This document shows positions 37,930-52,700 of a DNA stretch of 64,000 bases, in pieces. The stretch is from contig ML769420.1 in NCBI GenBank assembly GCA_009733575.1, positions 279,969-343,968 of the forward strand, read 5' to 3'. This DNA comes from Gymnopus androsaceus JB14. Taxonomy: Eukaryota; Basidiomycota; Agaricomycetes; Agaricales; Omphalotaceae. The stretch's first letter is position 1; every line of letters begins with the position of its first letter. The position numbers and the translations under genes were made by a program. The notes beneath the pieces were generated by a model. The model had not been told where the DNA came from, made no database searches, and saw nothing but the letters and a program-made list of their open reading frames with translations.

Positions 37930-39193
37930 AATGATCTTACTTTCATGTTCTTTATAATTCATCTACTTCTTCCTATGCACTCGTTTTGTTATACCCTCTT
38001 ATTGTCCGATACTTTCCAATTTGATGCTGATGCAATATCGATGGTGAATGGCGCATATGAACGACATCCATCGTGTGCCTCCTCATGGTGTGGTCTAACC
38101 AGAATATGACCATGTTTCTCCCCTCATCCTATCACGCAGACATTGATTCTTTTTCAAGTTTCCTTGAAGCGAAGTACCTTCATATGTCGCTCAATGAATC
38201 GAGCTGGCATGGGTTGTGATAATCCATCGTACGAGAAACCACGATACGAACGGATTCCAAGCGGCCCTAGCTGCAGAGAATGTCGACTGGCATGGAATAT
38301 CAAGGCTTATCTATGCCAATCATTGTAATAAGTGTCAAGTGCACCAATAAATACTCTCCAGACTCCTGAATTTTTACGGACTGGTGATACCTACTTGGAA
38401 CTTGGAAGAGCACTCAAGTAGGAAACCAGAACCCGCAACTCTCACTCCAAACATCCCCTAGAATACGTAAAAGCTCGACGTTTCGTGTGAGGACTAATGA
38501 ACTACACGACGCGGACTCCCACTGGCAAATTACATGGATGGGAATACTGAAGCCTCCTGAGGTCGTTCGACAGCGTTGAAAGGGCCTCCTTTTCAACCGG
38601 CCTTCGGCAGTACATGGAAAATCATCGACTGCGGTACCCATCGACTGCGGTACCGCTGCCATGTACTATTAATTACAGGGAGGACATTCGCGGGAGAATT
38701 TGAATTCTCCCGCGAATGATCTTTTCAAGCCAAAAAAAGCAGCAAATGGCGCGCGGAATTTTCTCATATTGTACTGTATTCATGAGATGAATGCTATCTT
38801 CGTCTGCTATGTTCCCATGTCGATGTGCGGAAGGCATCGTAGCCAACGTCCAGTCTTAAATCCGAATGAATTCTAAAGTAGCTGCCGCTGGATATGGTTA
38901 ACGTCTACCTGGCGGAGTATGCAGACTTTGAATGGACCTTCGTTGACTATTGAGTATGTATGTACTTCTGCTAACAATTACATTCGCCGTCGTATCAGGT
39001 CATGATGAGTGTATGAGAGACAATTAGTGGTGTGAATTAGATAGTATCTGGATGTGGATGGAAGAAACGGGTATGCTTTGGCTACAGATGCATCGAACGG
39101 GGCCAGAGTCTATACGTTGAAAAGTGAGAACGAAATAAATAATGCCAGAATACTGAGAATGTGGAATTGGAAGGGGAAAAAAGATGTCCAATG
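37930..39193. other. Gene-free stretch with a perfect inverted repeat
   Basis: No coding frame with family similarity was seen. It contains a near-perfect palindrome at 38685-38718 and, just before it, a short direct repeat ATCGACTGCGGTACC at about 38625-38655. Confidence 0.5.
38685..38718. repeat. 16-bp perfect inverted repeat with 2-bp loop
   Basis: CATTCGCGGGAGAATT is followed by TG and then its exact reverse complement. The arms would form a stable cruciform or hairpin. It lies in a gene-free region, so a terminator of the bacterial kind is not expected. A transposon-end remnant or a palindromic protein site are possible. Confidence 0.8.
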
Positions 39194-41564
39194 TCATATC
39201 TCCAAGAAGCCAGAAAGCTCGTAAATGGGGAGATACACGTTGAGGTGTATTATGGCCGCTCGAGAAATTTTATCTGTCAGAATTCGAATCTCGTCGGCGA
39301 GAGGTTCCATGCCACTCATTAGAGGCACAGTATGCGATTGGCCACCTTGGCGCAAGGGAGCGTAGGACTCAATGGCGGAAGAAAAGAGCTGCCCGGTTGT
39401 ATACTGACGTCCAGGGTAGGCTTGGGCCACGACACCGGTAAAGACGACCTCGTGTAAACGATCATAGATCACCGAGTACAAGGGTGAAGCCATATGTATG
39501 TTTTCCAAGACCCACCGTCGAGCGACATTGACTATGCGGGAGTCTGGAGGTGACCCAAAAGGGAAAGAGGGAATGGAATGAGAAGAAACGGGGGAGGGTG
39601 AAGATGAAGAGGAATATGAAGAGTCAGCCGGGAGCGTGACAGTTGGGGACGTAGGAGGTGTGGTAGTAGGCGTGGAGGACGAAGGTAAGTTGTTACGAGC
39701 CTCCTCCGCCCGCTTGGCGATGTGTAGAATGATGCTGTCCTGGATGCCAGCCCACTTATTTCCATCTGGAGTTCCCTGCTCAGGAGGGCCATGGAGTATA
39801 TGGCCTAGTCTCGCCGAATTAATTGCAAGGATTTCATTTTTGATCTTGAGTAGCATCGCGTCGTCCGGTTTGGACAGAGGCGGCCGGGACGAGATCGAAG
39901 ACCATTCCGAAGAGTATAGGAGTTGCCTGAAAAGCAATAGGAACATGTATGAGACGACAATGTCGCTAACATCTTTGGAGAAGGAGCGCAGACGCGCTTG
40001 ATCGAGATATACGGTCTCAGGATAATCGGTGCCCAGAGTTGTTCGAAACTTTAACTCGGTATCCGTCTCTGGCATTGGTGGATGAAATACCAGATCGGTC
40101 AAACCCTTGAGCGCGGAAAGGTATATTTGGCGATTGCGTCCAATTGTGCGGAAGTCGATGTTACCCGGGAGATAGAGGGGATGAGGGATGAGGCTACTGC
40201 GAGACAATAAGGAGGTCGCACTCGATTTCAGCCACTGGCGGGTAATGTGGCAGCGGCCACTGACCGTTTCCGTTTCCGATTTCGAATTGAAATTCTGAAG
40301 CTCGTAAATGGCTGAAGTACGCGATATACTAATGCGTAAGCTTTGGAGTTGGTGGTTTGCGATATCCTACATGACAACGAATGAAAGGATGAGCATGCGT
40401 TTGTGCAGAGGCGAAATACGTGTAAAGAAATTCATTTACCAGTTTCATAAGTTCGAGAACGTCTAGACATGCCCGTACGGCGTTTACAGCATCGGCTTTT
40501 GTGCCACGTCCTCCAGGTTTACACGTCTCAGCGGCGCGCACCATATCCTCGACAGCATTATCTCTCATGGGTGCACAGTGACCCTTGAGAGTGGAACCAA
40601 TTACGCGAAGAAGACTTGATAAGTCAAAAACATTGTGTTTTAATTGCTGCTCAATTAAGGCAGGGTCGAAGATGGAACGGATGTGGTTTGCCTGAGTAGA
40701 ATGTTCTTCCATCTGAGCCTTGAGCGAGTCAGGATTTACGTACATGCCAGATACACTCTGCAAAGGTTGGATGACGAGGAGAAGGACCTCGAGGAACTCG
40801 GAAAGAAGGGGATGTATGCGGGATGGCATCCGCACGGTCACTACTTGGAGAGCCGGACAATAACCAACTATAGGATGTGGCGGAGGGGTTGCAATCTGGC
40901 TGCAAACACAAGCAGGGGTAGTTAAGGGAGTCCCATGTATATCAACGGAGAAACAGGTGCAACCTGATTCAACTTCACGAATAAGGGCATTCCAGTAGGC
41001 TTCGGAGAGCTGTCGCTTACGACGAGTAGACGTCGGCCGAAACTGTAGACCATTGTCAAACATAAGGTCGTGGCCTGAAGAACGACAATTGGAAAACGGA
41101 CACGATAAGATGAACTACGACTCACGTAGTTGTGGATTCCGAAGAATAACGTCCAAGTCTAACTCTTTCAAGGTATTTCTGCTCACATAGGGATATGTAG
41201 AGGGTACCTGGGCCATCGCAAGGTCAAAAGGTACCGGCAAATCCAACGCAGAAGCGATGATTGGTGAAGGCTTGGTGCGCAAGTCGCGAAGAGAGCCTGA
41301 CAATGGACCTGCCGGAGCAGTATTATTGACAATGATAATGCCATGGTCTTCGACATCGTTACCCAGACGGTCTATCGGAGGAGGTCTACTTGGGACATGT
41401 CCCTTTTTCAAAAGACGAGCCGGCCGAGGGGAACGATCAAGACGAGGCCTTTTGGAGTGAGAATACCTTGGAATGAGCTGGGCATTGTCAATGATAGAGT
41501 GCTCGAGGTCGACATCGTCAGGGACCTCTTTTCGTTTCCTTGAAAGGCCATGGGGAAGGTCCAT
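39194..41564 (-). CDS. TCP11 (SOK1-like) domain protein
   Basis: From ATG at 41564 (MDLPHGLSRKRKEVPDDVDL) to TGA at 39194. The N-terminus is basic and disordered and probably nuclear-targeted (HSKRPRLDRSPRPAR). The TCP11 domain begins around LSEAYWNALIREVESGCTCF and includes FDPALIEQQLKHNVFDLSSL, HCAPMRDNAVEDMVRAAET and CLDVLELMKL^DIANHQLQSL across an intron. The last large exon contains VSYMFLLLFRQLLY and ends YLPIYELSGFLEI. Yeast SOK1 suppresses loss of PKA catalytic activity, and vertebrate TCP11 acts in cAMP-related sperm function. A role in cAMP signalling is therefore inferred. Confidence 0.85.
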
Positions 41565-43639
41565 CCCAGGCAGAATAGGGAGGCGGTAACGGCTGCTGCA
41601 TTTCGCCTTTTTATAAGTAAGGGACCAAATGCATGAGGAAAAAACGATCAATATCAGCGCGTAAGGTTCAGCGGATGCATCTCACGGTGGGAATTTAAAT
41701 TTCTAGATCTTTTTAGCGTATCTCCGAACTTATCTCGGCTGCTTCAGCCTGCTCGTTCCTTTTTGCTATAGATCAAAACCAATTTCAGTAAGTTATTGAA
41801 AATTGATCTCAATGTTGTTTCTTGGGCCCCGTAGCAGGGCTTGATCATAGCTATGATCACGATCCTTCGCGGGCTGCCTTCAATTTATTGCCTTTACCGG
41901 AGATTGGGAATTTGCTGCCAGTTCATGGTTTGACATATCTCGCTGCCACGTTTTACCCCGCAGGTTTTGCCACTTGCTACAATCATTTATTCGGAAATAT
42001 TTAACAATCACCTGCAGGGACCAGCATCCCTAGCGCTAAGAAGATGTACTCTTTTCAGCAATCTCAACCCGATAGCTGATCTACCCGAGGACTTGAACCC
42101 AACGCGGAACGTCTTCTCTCACAAGGGGAACGTTCAACGCCACAGTGGTCACTGGCGAATTTTTCGAATAGACGGTAGCAATTGGATCGAAGGGTTCGAG
42201 TCGACTGAGCTGCGTTTCGTAGTTTCCTTTTATAGTGTTTCGTTTCACCACCGGTCCCGTGGTAGTATCATTGTCAAAACCACCCTTGCCCCGAGTGCGT
42301 ACGAATGATCTCAGTGTCTTTCTACCTAAATGCGAGCTAGCTTGATAGGTCAACGTGCGATACGAAAAGGATACCAAGAAAATGTGATTTGTACATACTA
42401 CGGTACAGTACCCTTAACGTTCATTTCCTACATATTACCATCTTCTGATGACATCGAAACAATTGGGGATACTCTCTTTTCATTCAACATCTGCTCATGC
42501 AAGTTTTTCCCAAGGTAGCTGGGTGCATAATTCAACAACAAACTACGCCAAAATTCTACACAGACACCTCTGCTGTGCGGGAAGCTCGATGTATACGTCC
42601 CTAGGTTTGAATAATGCAGAAAGGAACGTACCCGGTACGGTATCTGCATCTGTTTGTTCCTTTCACATCTCCATTTCATCTTTCATTAATTATAACGGTG
42701 CAGTTAGTTTTCGTGAATCAGTGACGGACGGGAGATACATCCTTGTATCCCTCGGACTCGGACGTTTCACTCTTGCATAGGTCTAGACTATGTATACTAC
42801 TGGTAAATATAGTCAATGTCCAACACAGTAGCTCGGCGCAATCTAATTCAATGAATACTGTATCTTAATGCTTTTACGGGACGTGAGGGGTTACTAAAAT
42901 TCGACGGCTTCGCCACCGAGCTGCAGTCGGAGATCCACTGTTGAAATTTGCTCGATACAGCCCTTCCAGGTGCGGTTCTCATAACGAGTCTCTTCAAGGT
43001 TCTCGTATTACTGTCAGTTCTGCTCCTCAGAAAGGCGTCGTGGACCTTCTTCTCCGTTAGCAGCGGAGCGGCAATGTCCACGCGTATTCTCGTTCAGACC
43101 TTTCATTTTAACTGTACAATCCGAGCTTCAGCAAGTACTCATCGAGTTATTTGCAACAGCATCAGTGGCCCGGTGTTTCTTCATAGTCCAAGGCAAAGTC
43201 ATAATTAATTTAGCGTTCGTCTTGGAAGTGTTCATTCTCAACAACTCCACCTCGTTTCGCAATGACTTGCAGCCAACAGCAGCATGCTATTCACATTGCA
43301 TATTCCGAGGCTGTCGTCGCTGAATATACATTGAACATGGGTAGAAAGTTAAAACCATCATCGTTCCGGAATCTCGAAAATTTACGAGTTGAACCAAGGC
43401 ATGAATCATGATCATAAGATAGTAATCCGGAGACAGTAGGAGAATAAGAGTATGGCGATTATGTATCCGAATGCCCGGTACTTGTGTGTGAGGTATCGAA
43501 ACGGAAGAGACAACAGACGGTGAAAATGATGACAATGTCCAAAAAAAGAGCAAACGAAAGTTAAGAAATTATGATGTATTGTAGGTGAACATGGACCTGA
43601 ATACTCTATGCATCAATAAGCTTTTCTTCTTTAGGCTCT
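41565..43639. other. Two-kilobase gene-poor stretch
   Basis: Only short, motif-free frames occur on either strand (for example 42448-42780 +). No splice-joined model was found. I see no transposon terminal structure. The right end holds the 3' flank of the V-ATPase gene. Confidence 0.45.
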
Positions 43640-45617
<1,978 letters not shown>

Positions 45618-45796
45618 TTTCGAGAGTTATATTTGAGCGACGTCCAGAGCAGCGTTCACGGTATGAGATGGACGTCAAGTCGAAATAGCGAATCTCGAGA
45701 GCGCTAGGCGTCGGCATGATGGTCCGAAGAGATTTCTCACGATCAATAGAATCTACAAGTAGTGTCGTAGTACAATTTATTTCTAACATTTATTTT

Positions 45797-48700
45797 CTAG
45801 TCAGTTAGTAAAAGACTGGACACGCTGTCCGCCGCCTCTTTGACTTCATCGGCACTCCCCGAAGACCTAGATACCAAAATTTGTCAAACGGGCTGTATAG
45901 AAGAAACCAGAGCTGCTCACCATTCCGTTTCTAGTATGACGTTCTCCGCCTCATCAGTTTCTCGACCGAGATCCAAACTCTGCAGCGAGATGTACAAAAA
46001 CTCGGCAGTTTCACTGCGTACACTAGGATACTGATGCGACAAAAAGTTGGGTAATGCTTCCACGCATAGCTTGTACAACGATGGGAAGGATAAGAGATGC
46101 ACAATGCTGATGAAGGGGTCAATCGAGCACATCTTATTTATACAAGACACTCACACTTTCATCGCCTGATGTAACCTCTTAACGCTCTTTATGCGATCAA
46201 CATATCTTGATACCACGGAAAACAGCCGCTCCAAACTTGAATAGCATGAGAAAAATGCTAGGTCAGTTAAACGAATGCAACCTACAACTGAATTCCTTCT
46301 TTATCATCCCCAAGAAGACGAAACGCATCTCCTTCAAGTAATACATTGAAAACTTGGAGGACAGGAATCACGATGGAGTTAGCTATCCAATTGGCTTGGG
46401 CATGTTCGAGAAGATCATTGGCGATGCTCAAAAGATCATAGTTCTGAGATTGTGTTCGCCGTACAGGTAGCGAGCGCACATATGACACCAAGCTTGCTGA
46501 AACGGGGCGATGCTTGAATACAAGACATCAGCAAGCGAGGAGTGTAAACCATCTAGACATTCTTACTGTGCTATCAGTCAAACTTCCAACGCTAGCAATC
46601 AGACCTAGAAGAACCGATTTGCGATACAATTTCACTTCTAGAATCTGTACGGCTTTAGGGAAGAGCCAGTGTGCATCATTCCATTCAATAGCTTCACTGA
46701 AAACATATTCAGCTTCAAACAAAAAATTCCGCTTCAATACTCACTCAGTCACAAACAACCCTCGCATGAAAGCCGAACTTTCTACAGTCCAGCGACCCGG
46801 GTCCTTAACATCCGGTGGCGGTAGGGATAGAAGTCTAAGGAAGGTTCGCCCAGATTCCTGTCGTACGTTATCCAGACGCTCCACTCCTTGCTTGAGTATC
46901 CCCCTGATAGATTCATGATACTTCAGCGGCGGAAGATAGCTTTCAAAGTTTTCAATATGCCCTGCTCTTTTAATTAATGTTTCAATAATTGAGCCCAGCG
47001 CATTGACGCAGGCAATCCGAATCCAGGATCCGACATCACCCCTTTCATCGACAGAGTAGTCTGTAAGTCCATCATGTAAGGCATCGAAAAGAGACAAGAC
47101 GACATCGACGGTTAAATCTATACTGCGATAAGCTAAACTTCATATGTTAAGGGATAGTGCAGACATACGACGCGACAAGTGAGTGACAGTGTTTGCCAGT
47201 AAAAGAGGCATGGCCTCGTAGCAAGTTTGGCGCGCCTCGACATTACTTTTGAAAGGACCTGTCTGAATCCGGATTTAATGAGGAGCGGCGAGATAGTACA
47301 GAAACCATACGCACTGAACGGTTGACACCTTCCAGCAATACCTCGATGGATTGGGGTAGGCACGCGGGATGTGAATCATAATCGATGACACCCAGTAGGC
47401 GGCCAAGACTTTGCTGTGAAATGAAGGACCCTTGTTTGAGCTCGCGGATCAACGTGAAAGAGCAGAACACTTCAGAGGGCAGTACTATACGGAAAAACGG
47501 AAAGACTTATCTCAGTACCAGAGTTGAACAGTCAACTAATTTGCTAATGGCTCCCATGGCAGCTGTAGCGGCCTCTTGTACAGCCAAATCTCGATGCTTG
47601 AGCCCATATTCGACGATCTTTCTCCAGTTAGATACGGATGATTGCGTGCCCAAGTCGATTTCGCTCAAAGTGATAGTCTGAGTGATCAACTGGCAAGCTG
47701 CTGCTGTGACGATTTCGTTGCGAGTTCCAAGGACGGTAGACTCAGGTATATGAGTAAGGTATTGGAATAACTTGGTGTGGATGAGAAAGGCTATAGAACA
47801 GTGAGGAGCAACTCACGCGGCGTTTATGTGATTCTAGCAGATCACCACTATGAATCTCTTGGTAGGCTAAAGCTAATTCAATAAGACCAAGTAAGCCACC
47901 GTGAACGTCAGAATTGTCGCTGGCTTCCAGTAACTTGACCTGGTGATTCAAAATGTGTAAGCAAGGATCAAGCTCTGGAGAACAAGAGACGCACACATTT
48001 CTGGATAGCTTCGGGCCCGAGTTTGTCCTATATCAACAAGACAGATTAGACGCAACGATTGTGCCCCAACGCGGCGCATAGAGATATCCCAATGCCTCAA
48101 TGCCACATCCACCAGGTGATCTAGCAGATACGGTCGATACTCCATATGCCTAGAATTCATTTAGCGATCTGGTTTCCTCAAATAAGACAACGTACTCTGC
48201 CACTTGAGGAGCAGCGACGAGGAAGGAATTTCGACGCACTCCCACCGCATAGAAATCCGTTTTTCGTAAAACGTCAATCCCACGAGGGAAAAGGTTCTGT
48301 ACAAGGTTTAATGACGATGAGGAGTCAAGAAAAAAAACGTACCGTTCTTCCGACAAACTCTTGGAATCCGGCGCTAGCTGCTCGCCGAATTTGTACCTCA
48401 CGGTCGTACAAGGATACTGTAACCAGATGACGAGCTAGAGCGCTTGCAAGTGGAGCGAGAGAGGTTATTTCATGAGACCTAGCCAACGCCCACAATACAT
48501 ATGCACTCGCATCCCGAACATTGGAACCAACGGAATGCGCCCCTTTCCGCAAGTCAAAATACAGTGCCTAAGAAAACAATCAGAGGGGATTTCTTTCGCG
48601 TCATGAACCATACTTTGGACAACCAACCAACAAGTTCTGGGAGCCGCTCCGGGAACACAACTCCTCTACGAGTCATCTCCGCGCATGCTAGGCAAGCACC

Positions 48701-50234
48701 GTGCCATGTGGCCTCCGCGATGGCTGGGACATCATACAGACTCGCAGCTGCCACCGAATGGATGGAAAAATGGCCCAAAACTGTTTCCAGCACTTGGTCA
48801 GCTAGATCTGGTGGTAATCGCTCAGCTATACGAGCAACACCCTTGGCGGCAGACCAGCGCACAAGTGTGTCCTGGCCAGAGAAGTTTTAGCGAAAGTACT
48901 CTGATCAACCTGTGTTCTCACTTTGTCCTGTAACGCCGTGAATATTTGCTCTAAGACAGCTTCTACTTCCTCAGGAACTTCTATTTCTTCTTCTTCCATT
49001 ACTTGGGACTGTTGAATGACAATGTCATTGGTCAAGAAGCGGCCTGTGAAATGTTCAAACTCTGCAGAATGGATAAAGGTTGTCCCATACCTTTAGCTCG
49101 GCGGGCACCGAATTTTCCTGGGAGAAGCCGCAGACCTATTCTTGATATAAGCTTTGTTTTGAGCTTTCGAACAATTGTATTGCTGATCAAAGTTTTTTGC
49201 GAGTCCATGACATCGGCAAAGGCCATAAAATCAGGTATTTTGGGCTGCAAAAGTTCAAGAGGACCTGATTTGAGTATCTCACACACGACATGTAATATTC
49301 CGATTGCCTGCAAAGAAAATCAAGCAAGGCCAAGCATGAGAGTTCGGTAACAAACCGTGAAGACACCGGCGGATTCAGCGAGAGCTCCTTTGCTCCATTC
49401 AATGAAGCCGATGAACTCCTCCGATGTGTCTTGTCTGCATTGAATAAGATATCACAATCATACACAAGTCCGAGTCAACGCACCTCATGTAGAAGCGCGA
49501 CAAGACGATCGCAGCCCCTTCGCGTTCCAAGCCGGCATTAGAAAGATATTGTTTTGTGGTGTTTTCAATCACACGAGCAGTGTGGCCTTTTTCGTGTTCA
49601 TCGAACTGAGACAAATCGAAGGGAAGCATGCAAACTAATGAAAGCCACAAAAGCAGCACATAACGCAGTGCCCAATGAACAGAGGCATGGGCGCAACTAT
49701 CTTGAGCATCGAGGTAGCCTAACACAATCCATAGATCTGCGACCTCGTGAGGAAAGAATCTGACTAGCCAGTCGCTCAGCACAACATAGATGTGGTGAAC
49801 AATGCTGAAATTTACTAACTAACGGTTTTGTATCCACGACATTTGATGTAGCTATAAAGGAGCATTGACAGACGCCATATTCTGAAGTCAGAACCGCGAC
49901 GAGAATGATCCGAAAGAAAGTCCTTTGCATGAGATTTCAAGCATTCAGCGACTGGCGTAACAAGTTCTTCCAAGAAAGGATCAAGAAGATAAGACTGCTC
50001 CTGATATTCATCGAGCTATTGTATGCGTATTCAGCTTGTATAATCACAGAAGAGATGGGAGGAGACACACACAATGTCCACCAGCTTTTGATAAAGAGCT
50101 TGATCGTCTGCCTTCTGTTCCTTTGGAGGTTCCTCTGTCAAGTCCGATTTAAGAAATTCTGCCTGGGCTTTTGAAAATTCCGCATGTTTCTCAAAGGAGG
50201 AGAAGATCTTGGTTTCGCTGTCCTCATCCGCCAT
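45797..50234 (-). CDS. Tubulin-specific chaperone D (tubulin folding cofactor D)
   Basis: Large, many-exon gene from ATG at 50234 (MADEDSETKIFSSFEKHAEF) to TAG at 45797, whose last exon reads SSGSADEVKEAADSVSSLLL then TD. The protein is helical throughout, with HEAT/ARM-like repeats. Characteristic segments are RFFPHEVADLWIVLGYL, KIPDFMAFADVMDSQK, IEVPEEVEAVLEQIFTAL, LVRWSAAKGVARIAERLP, EATWHGACLACAEMTRRGV, NVRDASAYVLWALARS, VQIRRAASAGFQEFVGR and the conserved RRNSFLVAAPQVAEY. Cofactor D captures beta-tubulin and, with cofactors C and E, assembles the alpha/beta dimer in the cytosol. Its 3' end lies 180 bp from the VMA2 start on the same strand. Confidence 0.92.
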
Positions 50235-50340
50235 ATGTACGAGTGGTTCGCGATGAAAGTCGGAACGAAGAATCGGAAGCGAAAGAATGATTGAATCCTC
50301 GGCCTCCGGTCCGTAATCTTTTCCACTTACCGCCACAACG
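50235..50340. promoter_or_regulatory. 106-bp bidirectional promoter, cofactor D / BUD22
   Basis: Only 106 bp separate two divergent start codons. No TATA element is visible. Both genes must share this region unless their 5' UTRs start inside the neighbouring gene. Confidence 0.5.
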
Positions 50341-51941
50341 ATGAAGGAAGATGTCCAGAGAAGAGGCACTAAACGCAAACGATATGAACCCTTCAAACAA
50401 GTATGCTTTCTTCCTTTGTCTTTCCAATGTCCTTATATCTCACACAGAAAGACATTGGAACAAAAGTCGCTGGAAAACTGGTGTGCAGCTCTGTATCGTG
50501 GCTATATTCGCCCATAAACATTAGAAATAGCACCACGATTTAAAAGAGGTCAGAAAAGCGGCGAAAAAGGCCAAAACGTTTCGAGACTCAAAAGTTGGTG
50601 AAGAAACTCAAGGGCCTACGGTAAGTAAATGCGTGTTCATCAGTCGCGCATTCAATTTATATACTGAGCTTTGCTTAGGTCGAAAAATCAAGAGTGATCC
50701 CATTATAGCAGAATGCGAAACACAACTGGAGCAGCTTCAAAGTATGTGTTCGCAACTCTTTCCTGCAAATCAAACGCTCACACTAGACTGAAGCTCATCA
50801 ACCATGAAGCTGTCGCAAATACTGCTCTCAGAACTAAACTAACAAAGGACAAAGTTCTATCTGATCATGAATCCATACAGACAGCACTTTCCAAAGAGCT
50901 GACCGCTAATCTTCTCATACCCGTCGATGGAGGTACCCCCGCAGCCAAAATTCAGAGCCGCCTACTCAGTTCGAAAATACTTGCCTCAGAGGTGGCCGCG
51001 GTTGTGGAAGATTTACGCTCGGTCATTAATCCCAACACGGATTCGCAGGACGGAGATATCAGCGCAGAACAAGACGAAAGTTTACCTGAGAGGCCGGTAA
51101 AGTTGAAGAAGATGGATCGAATCCCAGAGGATGAGGACGTAGAGATGGATTTCGGGGACACGGAAGAGATGGCGGAAGTCGGCGAAGACGAGGAAATTGA
51201 CGCAGATGGATGGGAGTCTGGAACTGTTGGAGATGATGAAAAGGAACTTGATAATGGCTGGGAGTCGGGATCTATCGCGGGAGAGTCCAGCGGATACATG
51301 GACGAGGATCCTCCCTCGGATAGCCAGGAGGTAATCAAAAAACCTTCCGTAAAAACAGGTCCTATCGCTGGCCCATCGAAGATAAACTCGAAAGTTCCTG
51401 CTGGCCAATCGACATTTTTACCCACCTTATCAACTGGGTTCATTCGTGGTTCAGATTCTGATTGGAGCGACGATGAAGATCAAGCTGCTGACCTTGGTCA
51501 AAAAAAGAACAGGCGGGGACAAAGGGCTAGGCAACGGTATGTATTTTTTCCATCCGGCGTTTAAACAAAGTTTTAAATGCAATGGTCGTTGATGACAGCA
51601 TTTGGGAAAAGAAATACGGCCGAAACGCGAACCACAAGAAGAAGGAAGCTGCCTTGAATGTTGTCGCCGACACTGAGAGGGGTAGGAAGCGTTGGACCAG
51701 CAATAGTACACCTTCGGATCGCCCTCCAAATAGGTCGAATCGAAGATCTCAGGGAGGCGATATTCCTGCCCAGCCGAGACAGCAGGATTCTGGATGGAAA
51801 CAGAGGGAAATAACGGCAACCAATAATCGGGATAGAGATTTACGACCTCTGCATCCTTCATGGGAGGCGAAAAGGAAGCTGAGCGAGAAGCAGAGTGCGG
51901 CGATTGTCCCTACGACGGGCAAGAAAATCAAATTCTCGTAA
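50341..51941 (+). CDS. BUD22: BUD22 / SRFBP1 family ribosome-biogenesis protein
   Basis: Several exons. It starts MKEDVQRRGTKRKRYEPFKQ, then KAAKKAKTFETQKLVKKLKG-type basic coiled coil, LEQLQSM..NAHTRLKLINHE, KVLSDHESIQTALSKEL, a long acidic middle (MDFGDTEEMAEVGEDEEIDA), and a basic C-terminus with WEKKYGRNANHKKKEA. The end, DLRPLHPSWEAKRKLSEKQS then AAIVPTTGKKIKF, is the defining BUD22 tail. In yeast it acts in the nucleolus in 40S subunit assembly and affects bud-site selection. The large frame 50713-51564 is part of this gene with some intronic read-through at its edges. Confidence 0.88.
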
Positions 51942-52052
51942 CGTCTAATGTTTCTGGGACTGGGACACAAGAAATACAAAACTATGTGCATAGTATACAT
52001 ATGGTGATGATATAGTCAAAGCGGAATAGAAGATGTAGGAAATAAACGAAAC

Positions 52053-52700
52053 TCAAGAAGCCTGCGCCGCGCAAATATGTTTTTTCCCGCCTCGCAATCG
52101 ACATGGCCTTGAGCACCACATCTCGCCGCACCTGCCACATATAGGGTAGTCTGAACCAGGCTTTCCACAAGTCGCACAACCCACGATCAGTTTGCAAAGT
52201 TTGGACTTGCGTTCAAGCTCTGATAGAATGGGATTCATCTCTGTGGATTTAGCATGGATAGGATGTAAAGTTTCATCCAACAGAGAGGATGCGGAAGAAT
52301 GATTGTCATATGAGGATGTGCGAGTTATGCCCGGTATGGAGGGGAAACTAAACGAGGATGTCGGTGAGGCGGGAACACTAGAAGTATCTGAACCACCTCC
52401 CGTTTGAGAGTGCATGTCCGGCCAATCAAACAAGGAAAGTCGGGGTCGACGAGAGTAACCAACTGAGCCTGGACAATCAGATGTTATCAAGGTCGTTAGA
52501 CATGGGAAGGCAGAAGAGGTTGGGGTGAAAGAGCCATGAGCTACTTCTGTTTCCACAGGCGTAGAGATACCCGAAGATGATTTAGGAAATTTGAGAAGCG
52601 TCTGCAATGGTGGAGAGATTAAGGACATAGTCCGTCTATGGCCTCGTTTGGCATTTTTTCGCTGGATGAAGTCGTTAAAGACTCGGAGGAGTAGAGACAT
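52053..52700 (-). CDS. Orphan protein with C-terminal Cys-rich zinc finger
   Basis: Single exon, 215 residues from ATG at 52700. A short hydrophobic/basic start (MSLLLRVFNDFIQRKNAKRG) is followed by a Ser/Thr/Pro-rich disordered body. The last 45 residues hold a cluster of eight Cys and one His: CKLIVGCATCGKPGSDYPIC, then GRCGEMWCSRPCRLRGGKKH and IC. The spacing resembles HIT- or MYND-type zinc fingers (paired CxxC with a late H/C), but I cannot assign it to either. Function unknown; a protein-interaction zinc finger is inferred. Confidence 0.65.
   Translation of the reverse strand: MSLLLRVFNDFIQRKNAKRGHRRTMSLISPPLQTLLKFPKSSSGISTPVETEVAHGSFTPTSSAFPCLTTLITSDCPGSVGYSRRPRLSLFDWPDMHSQTGGGSDTSSVPASPTSSFSFPSIPGITRTSSYDNHSSASSLLDETLHPIHAKSTEMNPILSELERKSKLCKLIVGCATCGKPGSDYPICGRCGEMWCSRPCRLRGGKKHICAAQAS

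Noticed and set aside
41565..43605. Possible transposon remnant
   Set aside because: No terminal repeats, target duplications or transposase-like frames could be seen.
50952..51443. Ser-rich minus-strand frame of 163 codons
   Set aside because: Antisense of the acidic region of BUD22, where GA-rich codons create long open shadows.
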